Positions 55,880 to 64,000 of a DNA stretch of 64,000 nucleotides are shown in pieces; position 1 is the first letter of the stretch, and each line of letters starts with the position of its first letter. The notes beneath the pieces were generated by a model, which was given only the letters and a program-made list of their open reading frames with translations, was not told the origin of the DNA and made no database searches. Source of the stretch: Vibrio sp. SCSIO 43135 (GTDB taxonomy: Bacteria > Pseudomonadota > Gammaproteobacteria > Enterobacterales > Vibrionaceae); NCBI RefSeq assembly GCF_023716665.1, contig NZ_CP071859.1, forward strand, positions 1,736,001-1,800,000, in the 5' to 3' direction. Both the position numbers and the translations under genes were made by a program.

Positions 55880-55906
55880 AAAAACCGAGCACATGGCTCG
55901 GTTTTT
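55880..55906. terminator. Terminator of gyrA
   Basis: AAAAACCGAGC / GCTCGGTTTTT stem with 5-base loop, 18 bp after the gyrA stop on the minus strand, with T-run. Confidence 0.92.
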
Positions 55907-55923
55907 ATTAGAATAGCGAGGAA

Positions 55924-58542
55924 TTACTCTTCGTTATTTGCTTCGTCTGAATTTGAAGATTCACCAGCTTCATTGGATACCGCTTCAGTTTGCTCACTTT
56001 CTTCAAAGTCAGCTTCTTCCACTTCTTCAATACGCTGTAGGCCAACGACATTTTCATCTTCCGCAGTACGGATCAAAGTAACACCTTGAGTATTACGACC
56101 AACTTGACTCACCTCTGCCACACGAGTACGCACTAGCGTACCGGCATCAGTGATCATCATCATCTCGTCGCCTTCCTCAACTTGAATGGCTCCAACCACT
56201 GGACCGTTACGTTCAGAGACCTTAATCGACACAACACCTTGAGTTGCACGGCCTTTCGTTGGGTACTCAGCAAGTTCAGTACGTTTACCATAACCATTTT
56301 GAGTCACAGTCAGTACGTCACCCTCATTTGAAGGAACGATTAGAGAAACAACTTGATCGTCTTCTGCTAGCTTCATACCGCGAACACCTGCCGCTGTACG
56401 TCCCATAGCACGAACTTTGTCTTCGCTAAAGCGAACAACTTTACCTGCTTTCGAGAACAACATGATGTCGCTATCACCATTAGTGATATCTACACCGATC
56501 AATGAATCATCGTCGCGTAGGTTAACCGCAATCAGGCCGTTAGCGCGCACGTTAGAGAATTGATCAAGTGATGTTTTCTTAACGGTACCGTCACCAGTCG
56601 CCATAAAGATAAACTTCTCTGGACTGAATTCTGAAACCGGTAGAATCGCAGTAATACGCTCATTCTCTTCCAGAGGAAGGATGTTCACAATTGGCTTACC
56701 ACGCGCTGTACGACTTGCCAGTGGTAATTGGTATACCTTCAAGCGATATGTTTTACCGCGAGTCGAGAAACATAAGATGTTGTCATGAGTATTCGCAACA
56801 AGCAGACGCTCAATGTAATCCTCTTCCTTCATCTTAGTTGCGCTCTTACCTTTACCACCACGACGCTGTGCTTCGTAATCGCTTAGTAATTGGTACTTCA
56901 CGTAACCTTCGTGAGACAGCGTCACTACAACATCTTCACGAGCGATTAGCTCTTCCATATCGATGTCGTGGCTTGCAGCTGTGATTTCTGTACGGCGAAC
57001 ATCACCAAATCCATCACGAACGGCTTCAAGCTCTTCACGAATAACTTCCATCAGACGTTCAGTGCTTGCAAGAATTCGCATTAACTCAGCGATTTCTTCT
57101 AGCAATGCTTTGTATTCGTCAAGAATCTTCTCATGCTCTAGGCCTGTTAGTTTCTGTAGACGAAGATCAAGAATCGCTTGAGCTTGCTGTTCAGTTAGGT
57201 AGTACTGGCCATCACGGATACCGTATTGAGCTTCTAGCCACTCAGGGCGAGCTGCATCGGTACCAGCGCGCTCTAGCATTGCCGCAACATTACCAAGATC
57301 CCAGCCACGGGCTGTTAAGCCTGCTTTCGCTTCCGCTGGAGTTGGTGCTTTACGGATTAGTTCGATGATCTCATCGATATTCGCAAGAGCAAGAGCCAAA
57401 CCTTCAAGAATATGCGCACGTTCGCGAGCTTTGCGCAATTCGAAGATAGTACGGCGAGTTACAACTTCACGACGGTGATCCACAAAGCACTTCAACATAT
57501 CTTTCAGGTTGAATAGCTGTGGCTGACCATTGTTCAGTGCAACCATGTTAATGCCGAACGTAGTTTGCAGCTGAGTCTGCGCGTAAAGGTTATTAAGGAC
57601 AACCTCGCCTACCGCATCACGCTTACATTCAATAACAATACGCATACCGTCTTTGTCAGACTCATCACGTAGTGCACTGATACCTTCGACTTTCTTATCT
57701 TTAACTAGCTCGGCAATCTTTTCGATTAAGCGAGCTTTGTTCACCTGGTAAGGGATTTCCGTAACAATAATGGTTTCTTTACCATTCTTGTCAGCTTCGA
57801 TATCCGCTTTAGAGCGCATATAGATCTTGCCGCGACCAGTCTTATAAGCATCTACGATGCCTTTACGACCACTGATCAAAGCAGCAGTTGGGAAATCTGG
57901 ACCTGGAATGTAGTCCATTAGCTCATCAATAGTGATCGCTTCATTATTGATGTATGCCAAGCAACCATCGATTACTTCCGTCAAGTTATGCGGAGGAATG
58001 TTCGTTGCCATACCTACTGCGATACCTGAAGCACCGTTTACCAATAGGTTAGGAATCTTTGTAGGAAGAACTGCTGGAATTTGTTCAGTACCATCATAGT
58101 TAGGTACATAGTCCACAGTTTCTTTATCTAAGTCAGCCAGCAGTTCGTGGGCAATTTTTGCCATGCGAACTTCGGTATAACGCATTGCCGCTGCTGAGTC
58201 ACCATCGATCGAACCAAAGTTACCTTGGCCATCGACTAGCATGTAGCGAAGTGAGAACGGCTGAGCCATACGTACAATAGTATCGTATACCGCGCTATCA
58301 CCATGTGGGTGATATTTACCGATTACGTCACCTACCACACGGGCAGATTTTTTATATGGTTTATTCCAATCATTGCCTAGTACATTCATCGCGAATAATA
58401 CGCGGCGGTGTACAGGTTTTAGGCCATCACGCACATCTGGAAGAGCACGACCCACGATAACTGACATCGCGTAGTCTAGGTATGAACCTCGAAGCTCATC
58501 TTCAATGTTTACGGGCGTGATCTCTTTAGCTAGATCGCTCAT
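55924..58542 (-). CDS. gyrA: DNA gyrase subunit A
   Basis: Type II topoisomerase subunit that cuts and reseals DNA. 872 residues. Active-site Tyr122 in AMRYTE; the quinolone-resistance region [10 protein letters not shown] has Ser83 and Asp87, the sensitive state. The GyrA box QRRGGKG is at the start of the C-terminal wrapping domain (beta-pinwheel repeats such as [31 protein letters not shown]), and a typical long acidic Glu/Asp/Ser tail ends the protein. Monocistronic, divergent from ubiG. Confidence 0.98.
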   Translation of the reverse strand: MSDLAKEITPVNIEDELRGSYLDYAMSVIVGRALPDVRDGLKPVHRRVLFAMNVLGNDWNKPYKKSARVVGDVIGKYHPHGDSAVYDTIVRMAQPFSLRYMLVDGQGNFGSIDGDSAAAMRYTEVRMAKIAHELLADLDKETVDYVPNYDGTEQIPAVLPTKIPNLLVNGASGIAVGMATNIPPHNLTEVIDGCLAYINNEAITIDELMDYIPGPDFPTAALISGRKGIVDAYKTGRGKIYMRSKADIEADKNGKETIIVTEIPYQVNKARLIEKIAELVKDKKVEGISALRDESDKDGMRIVIECKRDAVGEVVLNNLYAQTQLQTTFGINMVALNNGQPQLFNLKDMLKCFVDHRREVVTRRTIFELRKARERAHILEGLALALANIDEIIELIRKAPTPAEAKAGLTARGWDLGNVAAMLERAGTDAARPEWLEAQYGIRDGQYYLTEQQAQAILDLRLQKLTGLEHEKILDEYKALLEEIAELMRILASTERLMEVIREELEAVRDGFGDVRRTEITAASHDIDMEELIAREDVVVTLSHEGYVKYQLLSDYEAQRRGGKGKSATKMKEEDYIERLLVANTHDNILCFSTRGKTYRLKVYQLPLASRTARGKPIVNILPLEENERITAILPVSEFSPEKFIFMATGDGTVKKTSLDQFSNVRANGLIAVNLRDDDSLIGVDITNGDSDIMLFSKAGKVVRFSEDKVRAMGRTAAGVRGMKLAEDDQVVSLIVPSNEGDVLTVTQNGYGKRTELAEYPTKGRATQGVVSIKVSERNGPVVGAIQVEEGDEMMMITDAGTLVRTRVAEVSQVGRNTQGVTLIRTAEDENVVGLQRIEEVEEADFEESEQTEAVSNEAGESSNSDEANNEE

Positions 58543-58832
58543 AGAGCCATTATCCCTCTATAGTTTGATCGTATGTTCGATACGTACAAGGTCGAAAAAT
58601 ATAACATACTATTAGCCTGTTCGGCATTACTTTCCCTCTCCTTTTATCAGGTTGTGAGCTTGGTTGTGAATCAATTGCCGAGAATTTGCACACTCGTCCA
58701 ATATCCATATGAAAAACGGTGATTTTTTGTTCGGTTATTTACGAATATACTGCTTACTATGTTCATGCCGCGAGTTGTGGTTATAATGCCCGCAATGTTC
58801 ATGGAAGTATTTCGAATGTGAGTAACTCGATT

Positions 58833-59540
58833 ATGACTAAGCCGCAAAACGTCGATCCTAGTGAAATTAAAAAATTTGAGGATATGGCCTCACGTTGGTG
58901 GGACCTAGAAGGCGAATTTAAACCTCTACATCAAATCAACCCACTTCGTCTTGATTATGTGCTTGAGAAATCTGGCGGACTGTTTGGCAAGAAAGTGCTA
59001 GACGTTGGCTGCGGTGGCGGCATCCTCGCAGAAAGCATGGCGAAAACTGGCGCTGAAGTGACAGGCTTAGACATGGGTAAAGAGCCTTTAGAAGTCGCGA
59101 GGCTACACGCACTCGAAACAGGAACAACCCTTACTTACATTCAAAGTACGATTGAAGATCATGCTAGCGATAATGCACAGACATACGACGTGGTGACCTG
59201 TATGGAGATGCTGGAACATGTTCCAGATCCCCTTTCTGTTATCCAATCTTGTGCCGCATTAGTGAAGCCTGGCGGTCATGTCTTTTTCTCAACCCTAAAT
59301 CGCAACATGAAGTCTTATTTGTTTGCCATTGTGGGGGCTGAAAAGCTACTTAAAATTGTTCCAGAAGGCACTCACGACCACGACAAGTTCATTCGCCCTT
59401 CTGAGTTGATCAAAATGGTCGATAAAACGGATCTTCAAGAGCTTGGTATCACAGGTTTGCACTACAACCCATTGACCGACAGCTATAAATTAGGATCCAA
59501 TGTCGACGTCAACTATATCGTTCATACGCAAAAGCTCTAG
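58833..59540 (+). CDS. ubiG: Ubiquinone biosynthesis O-methyltransferase
   Basis: SAM-dependent enzyme performing both O-methylations in ubiquinone synthesis. 235 residues from ATG 58833 ([37 protein letters not shown]), the usual UbiG start; an ATG frame from 58719 has no homology in its first part. SAM motif [28 protein letters not shown], then [13 protein letters not shown]. In E. coli ubiG is also beside gyrA, divergently transcribed, as here. Confidence 0.96.
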   Translation: MTKPQNVDPSEIKKFEDMASRWWDLEGEFKPLHQINPLRLDYVLEKSGGLFGKKVLDVGCGGGILAESMAKTGAEVTGLDMGKEPLEVARLHALETGTTLTYIQSTIEDHASDNAQTYDVVTCMEMLEHVPDPLSVIQSCAALVKPGGHVFFSTLNRNMKSYLFAIVGAEKLLKIVPEGTHDHDKFIRPSELIKMVDKTDLQELGITGLHYNPLTDSYKLGSNVDVNYIVHTQKL

Positions 59541-59561
59541 TCGTTGATCAATAAATGGCGC

Positions 59562-59592
59562 AAGGCGGTAGCACAAGCTCACCGCCTTTTTT
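59562..59592 (+). terminator. Terminator of ubiG
   Basis: AAGGCGGT...ACCGCCTT stem (extended by AGC/GCT) followed by six T, 22 bp after the stop. Confidence 0.88.
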
Positions 59593-59794
59593 AGTCAAAA
59601 AACAAACAAATTTTGTCGATTAGATTCCATTTTGACCAACTCAATTTTCGCTCCCCATTTTGTTCAAAGATCAAGAGATTTTTTTTTGTTTGTGGTTACA
59701 AATAAACCGATCATGAAACGGTAATTTTCTACAATCACACCAGCTCTATTTTCATCGGTTAGTAGACACTTACTGTTTTTTTTATTTTTGTCAG

Positions 59795-59803
59795 TTATCC
59801 ACA
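59795..59803. promoter_or_regulatory. DnaA box upstream of nrdA
   Basis: TTATCCACA, a perfect DnaA box; a weaker match TGTGGTTAC lies at 59691. In E. coli nrdAB is also controlled by DnaA. Confidence 0.7.
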
Positions 59804-59823
59804 ACTCTTCCCAGATCTGTACC

Positions 59824-59852
59824 TTGAAAAGGTTGGGATATAGCACTATCTT
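59824..59852 (+). promoter_or_regulatory. Likely nrdA promoter
   Basis: TTGAAA (59824-59829), 17-bp spacer, TATCTT (59847-59852); it overlaps the first NrdR box, as expected for NrdR repression. Confidence 0.5.
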
Positions 59853-59888
59853 GTAACCCGAATAACGAAGCACCCCTATATCTTGTGT
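59841..59888. promoter_or_regulatory. Pair of NrdR boxes
   Basis: TAGCACTATCTTGTAA (59841-59856) and CCCCTATATCTTGTGT (59873-59888) both resemble ACACWATATATWGTGT and start 32 bp apart, the standard NrdR spacing. NrdR represses ribonucleotide reductase genes. Confidence 0.65.
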
Positions 59889-60007
59889 TTGAACTACAAT
59901 ATAGAGGTAGAGCTTGATCACAAAGCCGATATGCACTTTTCAAAATTTGCAGTTAAAAAGATTCAATAATACGGCTTTAATCAGTTTTGTTAGGGAAATT
60001 AAGCAGA

Positions 60008-62290
60008 ATGAACCAACAACTCACCGTCACTAAGCGTGATGGCCGCAAAGAAAACATTGATCTCGACAAGCTACACCGTGTCATTACATGGGCTGCCGAG
60101 GGCCTGCAAAATGTTTCTGTATCTCAGGTAGAACTAAGAGCTCACATTCAGTTCTACGAAGGCATCACCACATCAGATATCCACGAAACGATCATCAAGT
60201 CAGCAGCGGATCTTATTTCAGAAGAAACGCCAGACTATCAATACCTAGCTGCACGTCTTGCTGTATTCCATCTACGTAAGAAAGCGTATGGCCAATATGA
60301 GCCACCAGCGCTATACGACCACGTAGCTCGACTTGTAGATATGGGTAAGTACGACAAACACTTACTAGAAGACTACACAAAAGTAGAGCTTGATGAACTG
60401 AATGAGTACATCGATCACAAGCGCGATCTAGACTTCTCTTACGCTGCTGTAAAACAGCTTGAAGGTAAGTACTTCGTACAAAACCGTGTGTCTGGTGAAA
60501 TCTACGAAAGTGCGCAGTTCTTGTACATGTTGGTCTCAGCATGTTTGTTCGCGAATTACCCTAAAGAAACGCGCCTCGATTACATCAAGCGTTTCTATGA
60601 TGCGACATCTACCTTTAAGATTTCTCTACCTACACCGATCATGTCTGGTGTACGTACTCCGACTCGTCAGTTCAGCTCATGTGTTCTTATTGAATGTGGC
60701 GATAGTCTTGACTCTATCAACGCAACAGCAAGTTCGATCGTACGCTACGTTTCTCAACGTGCAGGTATCGGAATTAACGCTGGCCGCATTCGTGCGCTAG
60801 GTTCTGAGATCCGTGGTGGTGAAGCATTCCATACTGGTTGTATTCCATTCTATAAGTACTTCCAAACTGCGGTTAAATGTTGTTCTCAAGGCGGCGTACG
60901 TGGCGGTGCAGCAACAGTATTCTACCCACTATGGCACGGTGAAGTTCAGTCGCTGCTCGTACTGAAGAATAACCGTGGTGTTGAAGAAAACCGTGTACGT
61001 CACATGGACTACGGCGTTCAGTTGAACAAACTTATGTACGCTCGTCTTGTTGAAGGTGGCGACATCACTCTGTTCTCTCCATCAGACGTCCCTGGTCTAT
61101 ACGATGCATTCTTCGAAAACCAAGAAGAATTTGAGCGTCTATATGTTCAGTACGAAAACGACCCTTCTATCAAGAAAGAGAAAGTGAAAGCCGTTGAGCT
61201 GTTCTCTCTGTTAATGCAAGAGCGCGCTTCTACTGGTCGTATTTACATTCAGAACGTGGACCACTGTAATACACATAGCCCATTCGACTCAGAAGTCGCA
61301 CCTGTTCGTCAATCTAACCTATGTTTGGAAATCGCGCTGCCAACGAAGCCGCTTACAAACGTTGAAGATGACTCTGGTGAAATTGCTCTGTGTACACTAT
61401 CGGCATTCAACCTTGGTGCAATCAACTCTCTAGATGACTTCGAAGAGCTATCTGACCTAGTCGTTCGTGCGCTAGATGCACTACTTGACTATCAAGACTA
61501 CCCGCTTCCAGCGGCGTACAAGTCGACTATGAATCGTCGTACTCTAGGTGTTGGTGTAATCAACTATGCATACTACCTAGCAAAACACGGTGTGAAGTAC
61601 TCTGACGGCAGTGCAAACGGCCTAACTCACCGCACATTTGAAGCGATTCAATACTACCTATTGAAAGCTTCTGTAGCGCTAGCTAAAGAGCAAGGTAAGT
61701 GTCCATCATTTGATGAGACTAATTACGCGAAAGGTTTACTACCAATCGACACTTACAAAAAAGATGTCGACCTAGTATGTGATGAGCAACTTCACTATGA
61801 CTGGGATGGTCTGCGTGAAGAGATCATGACTCATGGCTTACGTAACTCAACGCTAACAGCATTGATGCCTTCTGAAACATCATCGCAGATTTCAAATGCG
61901 ACTAACGGCATTGAGCCACCACGTGGTTACGTATCTGTTAAAGCATCAAAAGATGGCATATTGAAGCAAGTTGTACCTGATTTCGTTAACTTGAAAGACA
62001 ACTATGAGCTTCTTTGGAATATCGGCTCGAACGATGGCTATTTACATCTCGTCGGTATCATGCAGAAGTTTGTTGACCAAGCGATCTCAGCTAATACCAA
62101 CTACGACCCAAGTGTATACGACAGTGGTAAGGTTCCAATGAAGAAGCTGCTTCAAGACCTTCTTACTGCCTATAAATACGGCGTGAAGACACTGTACTAC
62201 CACAACACTCGTGATGGTGCGAAAGATGAGCAATCTGGAGCGGTAGCCGTTCAAGAAGATGATTGCGCTGGCGGCGGTTGTAAGATTTAA
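60008..62290 (+). CDS. nrdA: Ribonucleoside-diphosphate reductase class Ia, alpha subunit
   Basis: Catalytic subunit reducing ribonucleoside diphosphates to deoxyribonucleotides. 760 residues from ATG 60008, matching E. coli NrdA (761); a TTG start at 59987 would add seven residues. An N-terminal ATP cone (VTKRDGRKENIDLDKLHRVI) provides allosteric control; FSSCVLIECGDSLDSI, CSQGGVRGGAATV and NLCLEIALPTKP (with active-site Cys) follow. The C-terminal CAGGGCKI carries the two relay cysteines. nrdB starts 76 bp later. Confidence 0.98.
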   Translation: MNQQLTVTKRDGRKENIDLDKLHRVITWAAEGLQNVSVSQVELRAHIQFYEGITTSDIHETIIKSAADLISEETPDYQYLAARLAVFHLRKKAYGQYEPPALYDHVARLVDMGKYDKHLLEDYTKVELDELNEYIDHKRDLDFSYAAVKQLEGKYFVQNRVSGEIYESAQFLYMLVSACLFANYPKETRLDYIKRFYDATSTFKISLPTPIMSGVRTPTRQFSSCVLIECGDSLDSINATASSIVRYVSQRAGIGINAGRIRALGSEIRGGEAFHTGCIPFYKYFQTAVKCCSQGGVRGGAATVFYPLWHGEVQSLLVLKNNRGVEENRVRHMDYGVQLNKLMYARLVEGGDITLFSPSDVPGLYDAFFENQEEFERLYVQYENDPSIKKEKVKAVELFSLLMQERASTGRIYIQNVDHCNTHSPFDSEVAPVRQSNLCLEIALPTKPLTNVEDDSGEIALCTLSAFNLGAINSLDDFEELSDLVVRALDALLDYQDYPLPAAYKSTMNRRTLGVGVINYAYYLAKHGVKYSDGSANGLTHRTFEAIQYYLLKASVALAKEQGKCPSFDETNYAKGLLPIDTYKKDVDLVCDEQLHYDWDGLREEIMTHGLRNSTLTALMPSETSSQISNATNGIEPPRGYVSVKASKDGILKQVVPDFVNLKDNYELLWNIGSNDGYLHLVGIMQKFVDQAISANTNYDPSVYDSGKVPMKKLLQDLLTAYKYGVKTLYYHNTRDGAKDEQSGAVAVQEDDCAGGGCKI

Positions 62291-62317
62291 TTCGACGCCA
62301 ACAAACAGAATAATGAT

Positions 62318-62348
62318 TTAAGTGCCCTTCTCGAGAGAGAGGGGCTTA
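62318..62348. repeat. Hairpin between nrdA and nrdB
   Basis: TTAAG-t-GCCC-t-TCTC, GAGA loop, GAGA-g-GGGC-TTAA: a long imperfect stem directly before the nrdB ribosome-binding site. No T-run; probably a mRNA processing or balancing element. Confidence 0.6.
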
Positions 62349-62366
62349 AAAGGAATTGAGGCATTT

Positions 62367-63500
62367 ATGGCTTACAGTACTTTTTCTCAAAACAAGAATG
62401 ACCAACTCAAAGAACCAATGTTCCTAGGTCAATCAGTAAACGTTGCTCGTTACGACCAACAGAAATTTGAAATTTTCGAAAAGCTAATCGAAAAGCAGCT
62501 TTCTTTCTTCTGGCGTCCAGAAGAAGTTGACGTATCTAGCGACCGTATCGACTACAACAAGCTTCCTGAGCATGAAAAGCACATTTTCATCTCTAACTTG
62601 AAGTATCAAACGCTGCTAGATTCAATCCAAGGCCGTAGCCCTAACGTTGCTCTACTTCCACTGGTATCTCTACCTGAAGTAGAAACTTGGATTGAAACAT
62701 GGTCATTCTCAGAAACGATTCACTCTCGCTCATACACGCACATCATTCGTAACATCGTAAATGATCCTGCTATTGTGTTTGACGACATCGTAGAGAACGA
62801 GCATATCCTTAAGCGTGCAAAAGACATTGCACACTACTACGACGACCTAATTCAGCTAACTAACGACTACCACCGTTACGGTGAAGGTACACACGAACTG
62901 AATGGCGAAACAGTGACTGTTAGCCTGAATGATCTGAAGAAGAAACTGTACCTATGTCTGATGTCAGTGAACGCACTTGAAGCTATTCGCTTCTATGTAA
63001 GCTTTGCGTGTTCATTTGCTTTCGCTGAGCGTGAGCTAATGGAAGGTAACGCGAAGATCATCAAGCTAATTGCACGTGATGAAGCACTACACCTAACAGG
63101 TACTCAGCATATGCTGAACCTACTTCGCAATGGTCAAGACGACTTCTCATTCATGCAAATTGCAGAAGAATGTAAGCAGGAATGTTTCGACCTGTTTAAA
63201 GAAGCAGCAGAGCAAGAAAAAGAATGGGCAGAATACCTATTCAAAGACGGTTCAATGATCGGCCTTAACAAAGACATCCTGTGTCAATACGTTGAGTACA
63301 TTACCAACGTTCGTATGCAGGCTGTAGGTTTAGGTACGGCTTACCCAGAAGCGACTTCTAACCCAATCCCTTGGATTAACGCTTGGTTATCTTCTGATAA
63401 CGTACAGGTTGCTCCACAAGAAGCGGAAATCAGCTCTTACCTAGTAGGCCAAATCGATAACGAAATTAACGCGGATGACTTCGAGGGCTTCGAACTGTAA
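62367..63500 (+). CDS. nrdB: Ribonucleoside-diphosphate reductase class Ia, beta subunit
   Basis: Diiron-tyrosyl-radical subunit, 377 residues from ATG 62367 (GAGG five bases before); an earlier frame from 62322 is not needed. Radical Tyr123 in [15 protein letters not shown], with metal ligands Asp85, Glu116 and His119 visible and later ligands in [10 protein letters not shown] and [15 protein letters not shown]. Operon nrdA-nrdB-yfaE. Confidence 0.98.
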   Translation: MAYSTFSQNKNDQLKEPMFLGQSVNVARYDQQKFEIFEKLIEKQLSFFWRPEEVDVSSDRIDYNKLPEHEKHIFISNLKYQTLLDSIQGRSPNVALLPLVSLPEVETWIETWSFSETIHSRSYTHIIRNIVNDPAIVFDDIVENEHILKRAKDIAHYYDDLIQLTNDYHRYGEGTHELNGETVTVSLNDLKKKLYLCLMSVNALEAIRFYVSFACSFAFAERELMEGNAKIIKLIARDEALHLTGTQHMLNLLRNGQDDFSFMQIAEECKQECFDLFKEAAEQEKEWAEYLFKDGSMIGLNKDILCQYVEYITNVRMQAVGLGTAYPEATSNPIPWINAWLSSDNVQVAPQEAEISSYLVGQIDNEINADDFEGFEL

Positions 63501-63778
63501 TGCCAACGATAAAAATCAACACGCTCACAGCGATTGAGTCTAACCCATCAAACACTCTGTTAGAAACAATGGAGAATGCTGGATTGGAGCCAGAGTATAA
63601 CTGCCGAGATGGCCACTGTGGTGCTTGTCGTTGTACTTTGAAATCAGGTGAAGTCGAGTATGTTGGTTTTGCTATGGCATATACACAAGGCGACGAAATC
63701 CTTCCGTGTATTTGTAAAGCCAAAAGTGACATTGAGCTTGAGAATGTCAGCTACCGTTTGAAAGAAAAACGAGCTTAG
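63500..63778 (+). CDS. yfaE: 2Fe-2S ferredoxin for class I ribonucleotide reductase maintenance
   Basis: 92-residue plant-type ferredoxin, YfaE family, supplying electrons to regenerate the NrdB diiron-tyrosyl cofactor. Cluster ligands Cys35, Cys40, Cys43 and Cys72 (CRDGHCGACRC and PCICKA). Its ATG shares one base with the nrdB stop (TAATG), so translation is coupled. Followed by a strong terminator. Confidence 0.96.
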   Translation: MPTIKINTLTAIESNPSNTLLETMENAGLEPEYNCRDGHCGACRCTLKSGEVEYVGFAMAYTQGDEILPCICKAKSDIELENVSYRLKEKRA

Positions 63779-63803
63779 CTATCTTGCTATACAAATAGAT
63801 AAT

Positions 63804-63833
63804 AAAAAGACCAGCCATCGAGCTGGTCTTTTT
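63804..63833. terminator. Terminator of the nrd operon
   Basis: AAAAAGACCAGC / GCTGGTCTTTTT stem with 6-base loop, T-run on both strands; also serves the minus-strand gene at the right edge. Confidence 0.93.
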
Positions 63834-63891
63834 CATGATCGAATACAACAAGCAAATCAGGGAGGCGTCCCTTGCCCCCACTAATAATTCA

Positions 63892-64000
63892 CTACATGTT
63901 TTCATCAATATTGTTATAGTCGTTTCCACTGCCCCCATGGTCGAGGTTATCAAAGCTAGAACTATCGTCCATGACATCTACCCCAACATTGGTGTTATCT
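63892..64000 (-). CDS. C-terminal end of an unidentified protein (partial)
   Basis: A minus-strand frame enters from the right edge and ends at TAG 63894-63892. The visible 35 residues are Asp/Asn/Gly/Ser-rich (DDSSSFDNLDHGGSGNDY, ending NNIDENM) and look like a disordered tail, perhaps of a secreted or surface protein. The terminator at 63804-63833 lies in the right place for it. Identity cannot be given. Confidence 0.45.
   Translation of the reverse strand, partial: DNTNVGVDVMDDSSSFDNLDHGGSGNDYNNIDENM

Larger units (their letters stand above)
59541..60007. other. Regulatory region upstream of nrdA
   Basis: 467 bp with the ubiG terminator (59562-59592), AT-rich spacer, a DnaA box, two NrdR boxes and the nrdA promoter. 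A minus-strand frame of 90 codons here looks spurious. Confidence 0.7.

Noticed and set aside
56500..58542. Quinolone-resistance changes in gyrA
   Set aside because: Residues 83 and 87 are Ser and Asp, the sensitive state.
59664..59936. 90-codon minus-strand frame upstream of nrdA
   Set aside because: AT-rich composition, no ribosome-binding site, and it covers the DnaA and NrdR boxes and the nrdA promoter.

Overview
The window looks like part of a Vibrionaceae genome, most likely the large chromosome of a marine Vibrio of the Harveyi/Orientalis type. The evidence is the moderate GC, the marine set of osmolyte carriers (a ProXWV-type ABC system, a BCCT carrier and a CosR-like MarR regulator), a VesC-like protease with a GlyGly-CTERM tail, a long-form PurC, and housekeeping proteins (PheS, GyrA, UbiG, NrdA/NrdB/YfaE, RhlE) of gammaproteobacterial length. 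I see no prophage, insertion sequence, CRISPR array, rRNA or tRNA. Genes are dense and most units end in a clear stem-loop terminator.

Layout. 1-1948: pheS and the 5' part of pheT (minus strand); pheT as given carries a 4-bp tandem duplication that breaks its frame. 2260-7698: a TetR regulator, then an RND/MMPL permease, a LolA-like periplasmic protein and an outer-membrane barrel, apparently a trans-envelope transport unit, with four copies of one palindromic operator. 7945-12684: a 3-methyladenine glycosylase-like gene, a YihG-type acyltransferase, RhlE helicase and an iron alcohol dehydrogenase. 12816-20264: a small orphan gene, an AGCS alanine/sodium symporter, an AraC regulator, a low-molecular-weight phosphatase-like protein, adenine deaminase, an EamA exporter and a divergent MocR regulator. 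20313-26604: the secreted protease, an ArcD-like permease, a TrmY-family methyltransferase, a chemoreceptor and a small protein.

26878-31817: beta-mannosidase followed by two periplasmic binding proteins whose genes overlap and which have no permease here. 31899-35110: glycine betaine/proline ABC transporter in the order proX-proW-proV. 35420-42852: TerC, then an HD-GYP phosphodiesterase, a NarL-type response regulator, its Cache-domain histidine kinase and a DctPQM/TakP-type TRAP transporter, all on the minus strand and probably functionally linked. 43462-49382: purC behind a PurR operator, a second chemoreceptor, and a cNMP/CBS/DUF294 protein paired with a DEDD exonuclease. 49452-55734: a large acidic lipoprotein, the BCCT carrier and divergent cosR, a small membrane protein and a LysE exporter. 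55924-64000: gyrA, ubiG and the nrdA-nrdB-yfaE operon with NrdR and DnaA boxes; the C-terminal end of a further protein enters at the right edge.

The best candidates for something not well described are: (1) the MMPL/LolA-like/barrel unit with its TGACG-NNN-CGTCA operators; (2) a palindrome TTAGARCTCTAA present both upstream of proX and between the BCCT gene and cosR, a candidate CosR operator; (3) the overlapping pair of orphan binding proteins; (4) the TRAP/two-component/HD-GYP block. All functional assignments rest on reading motifs by eye; no database search was run.
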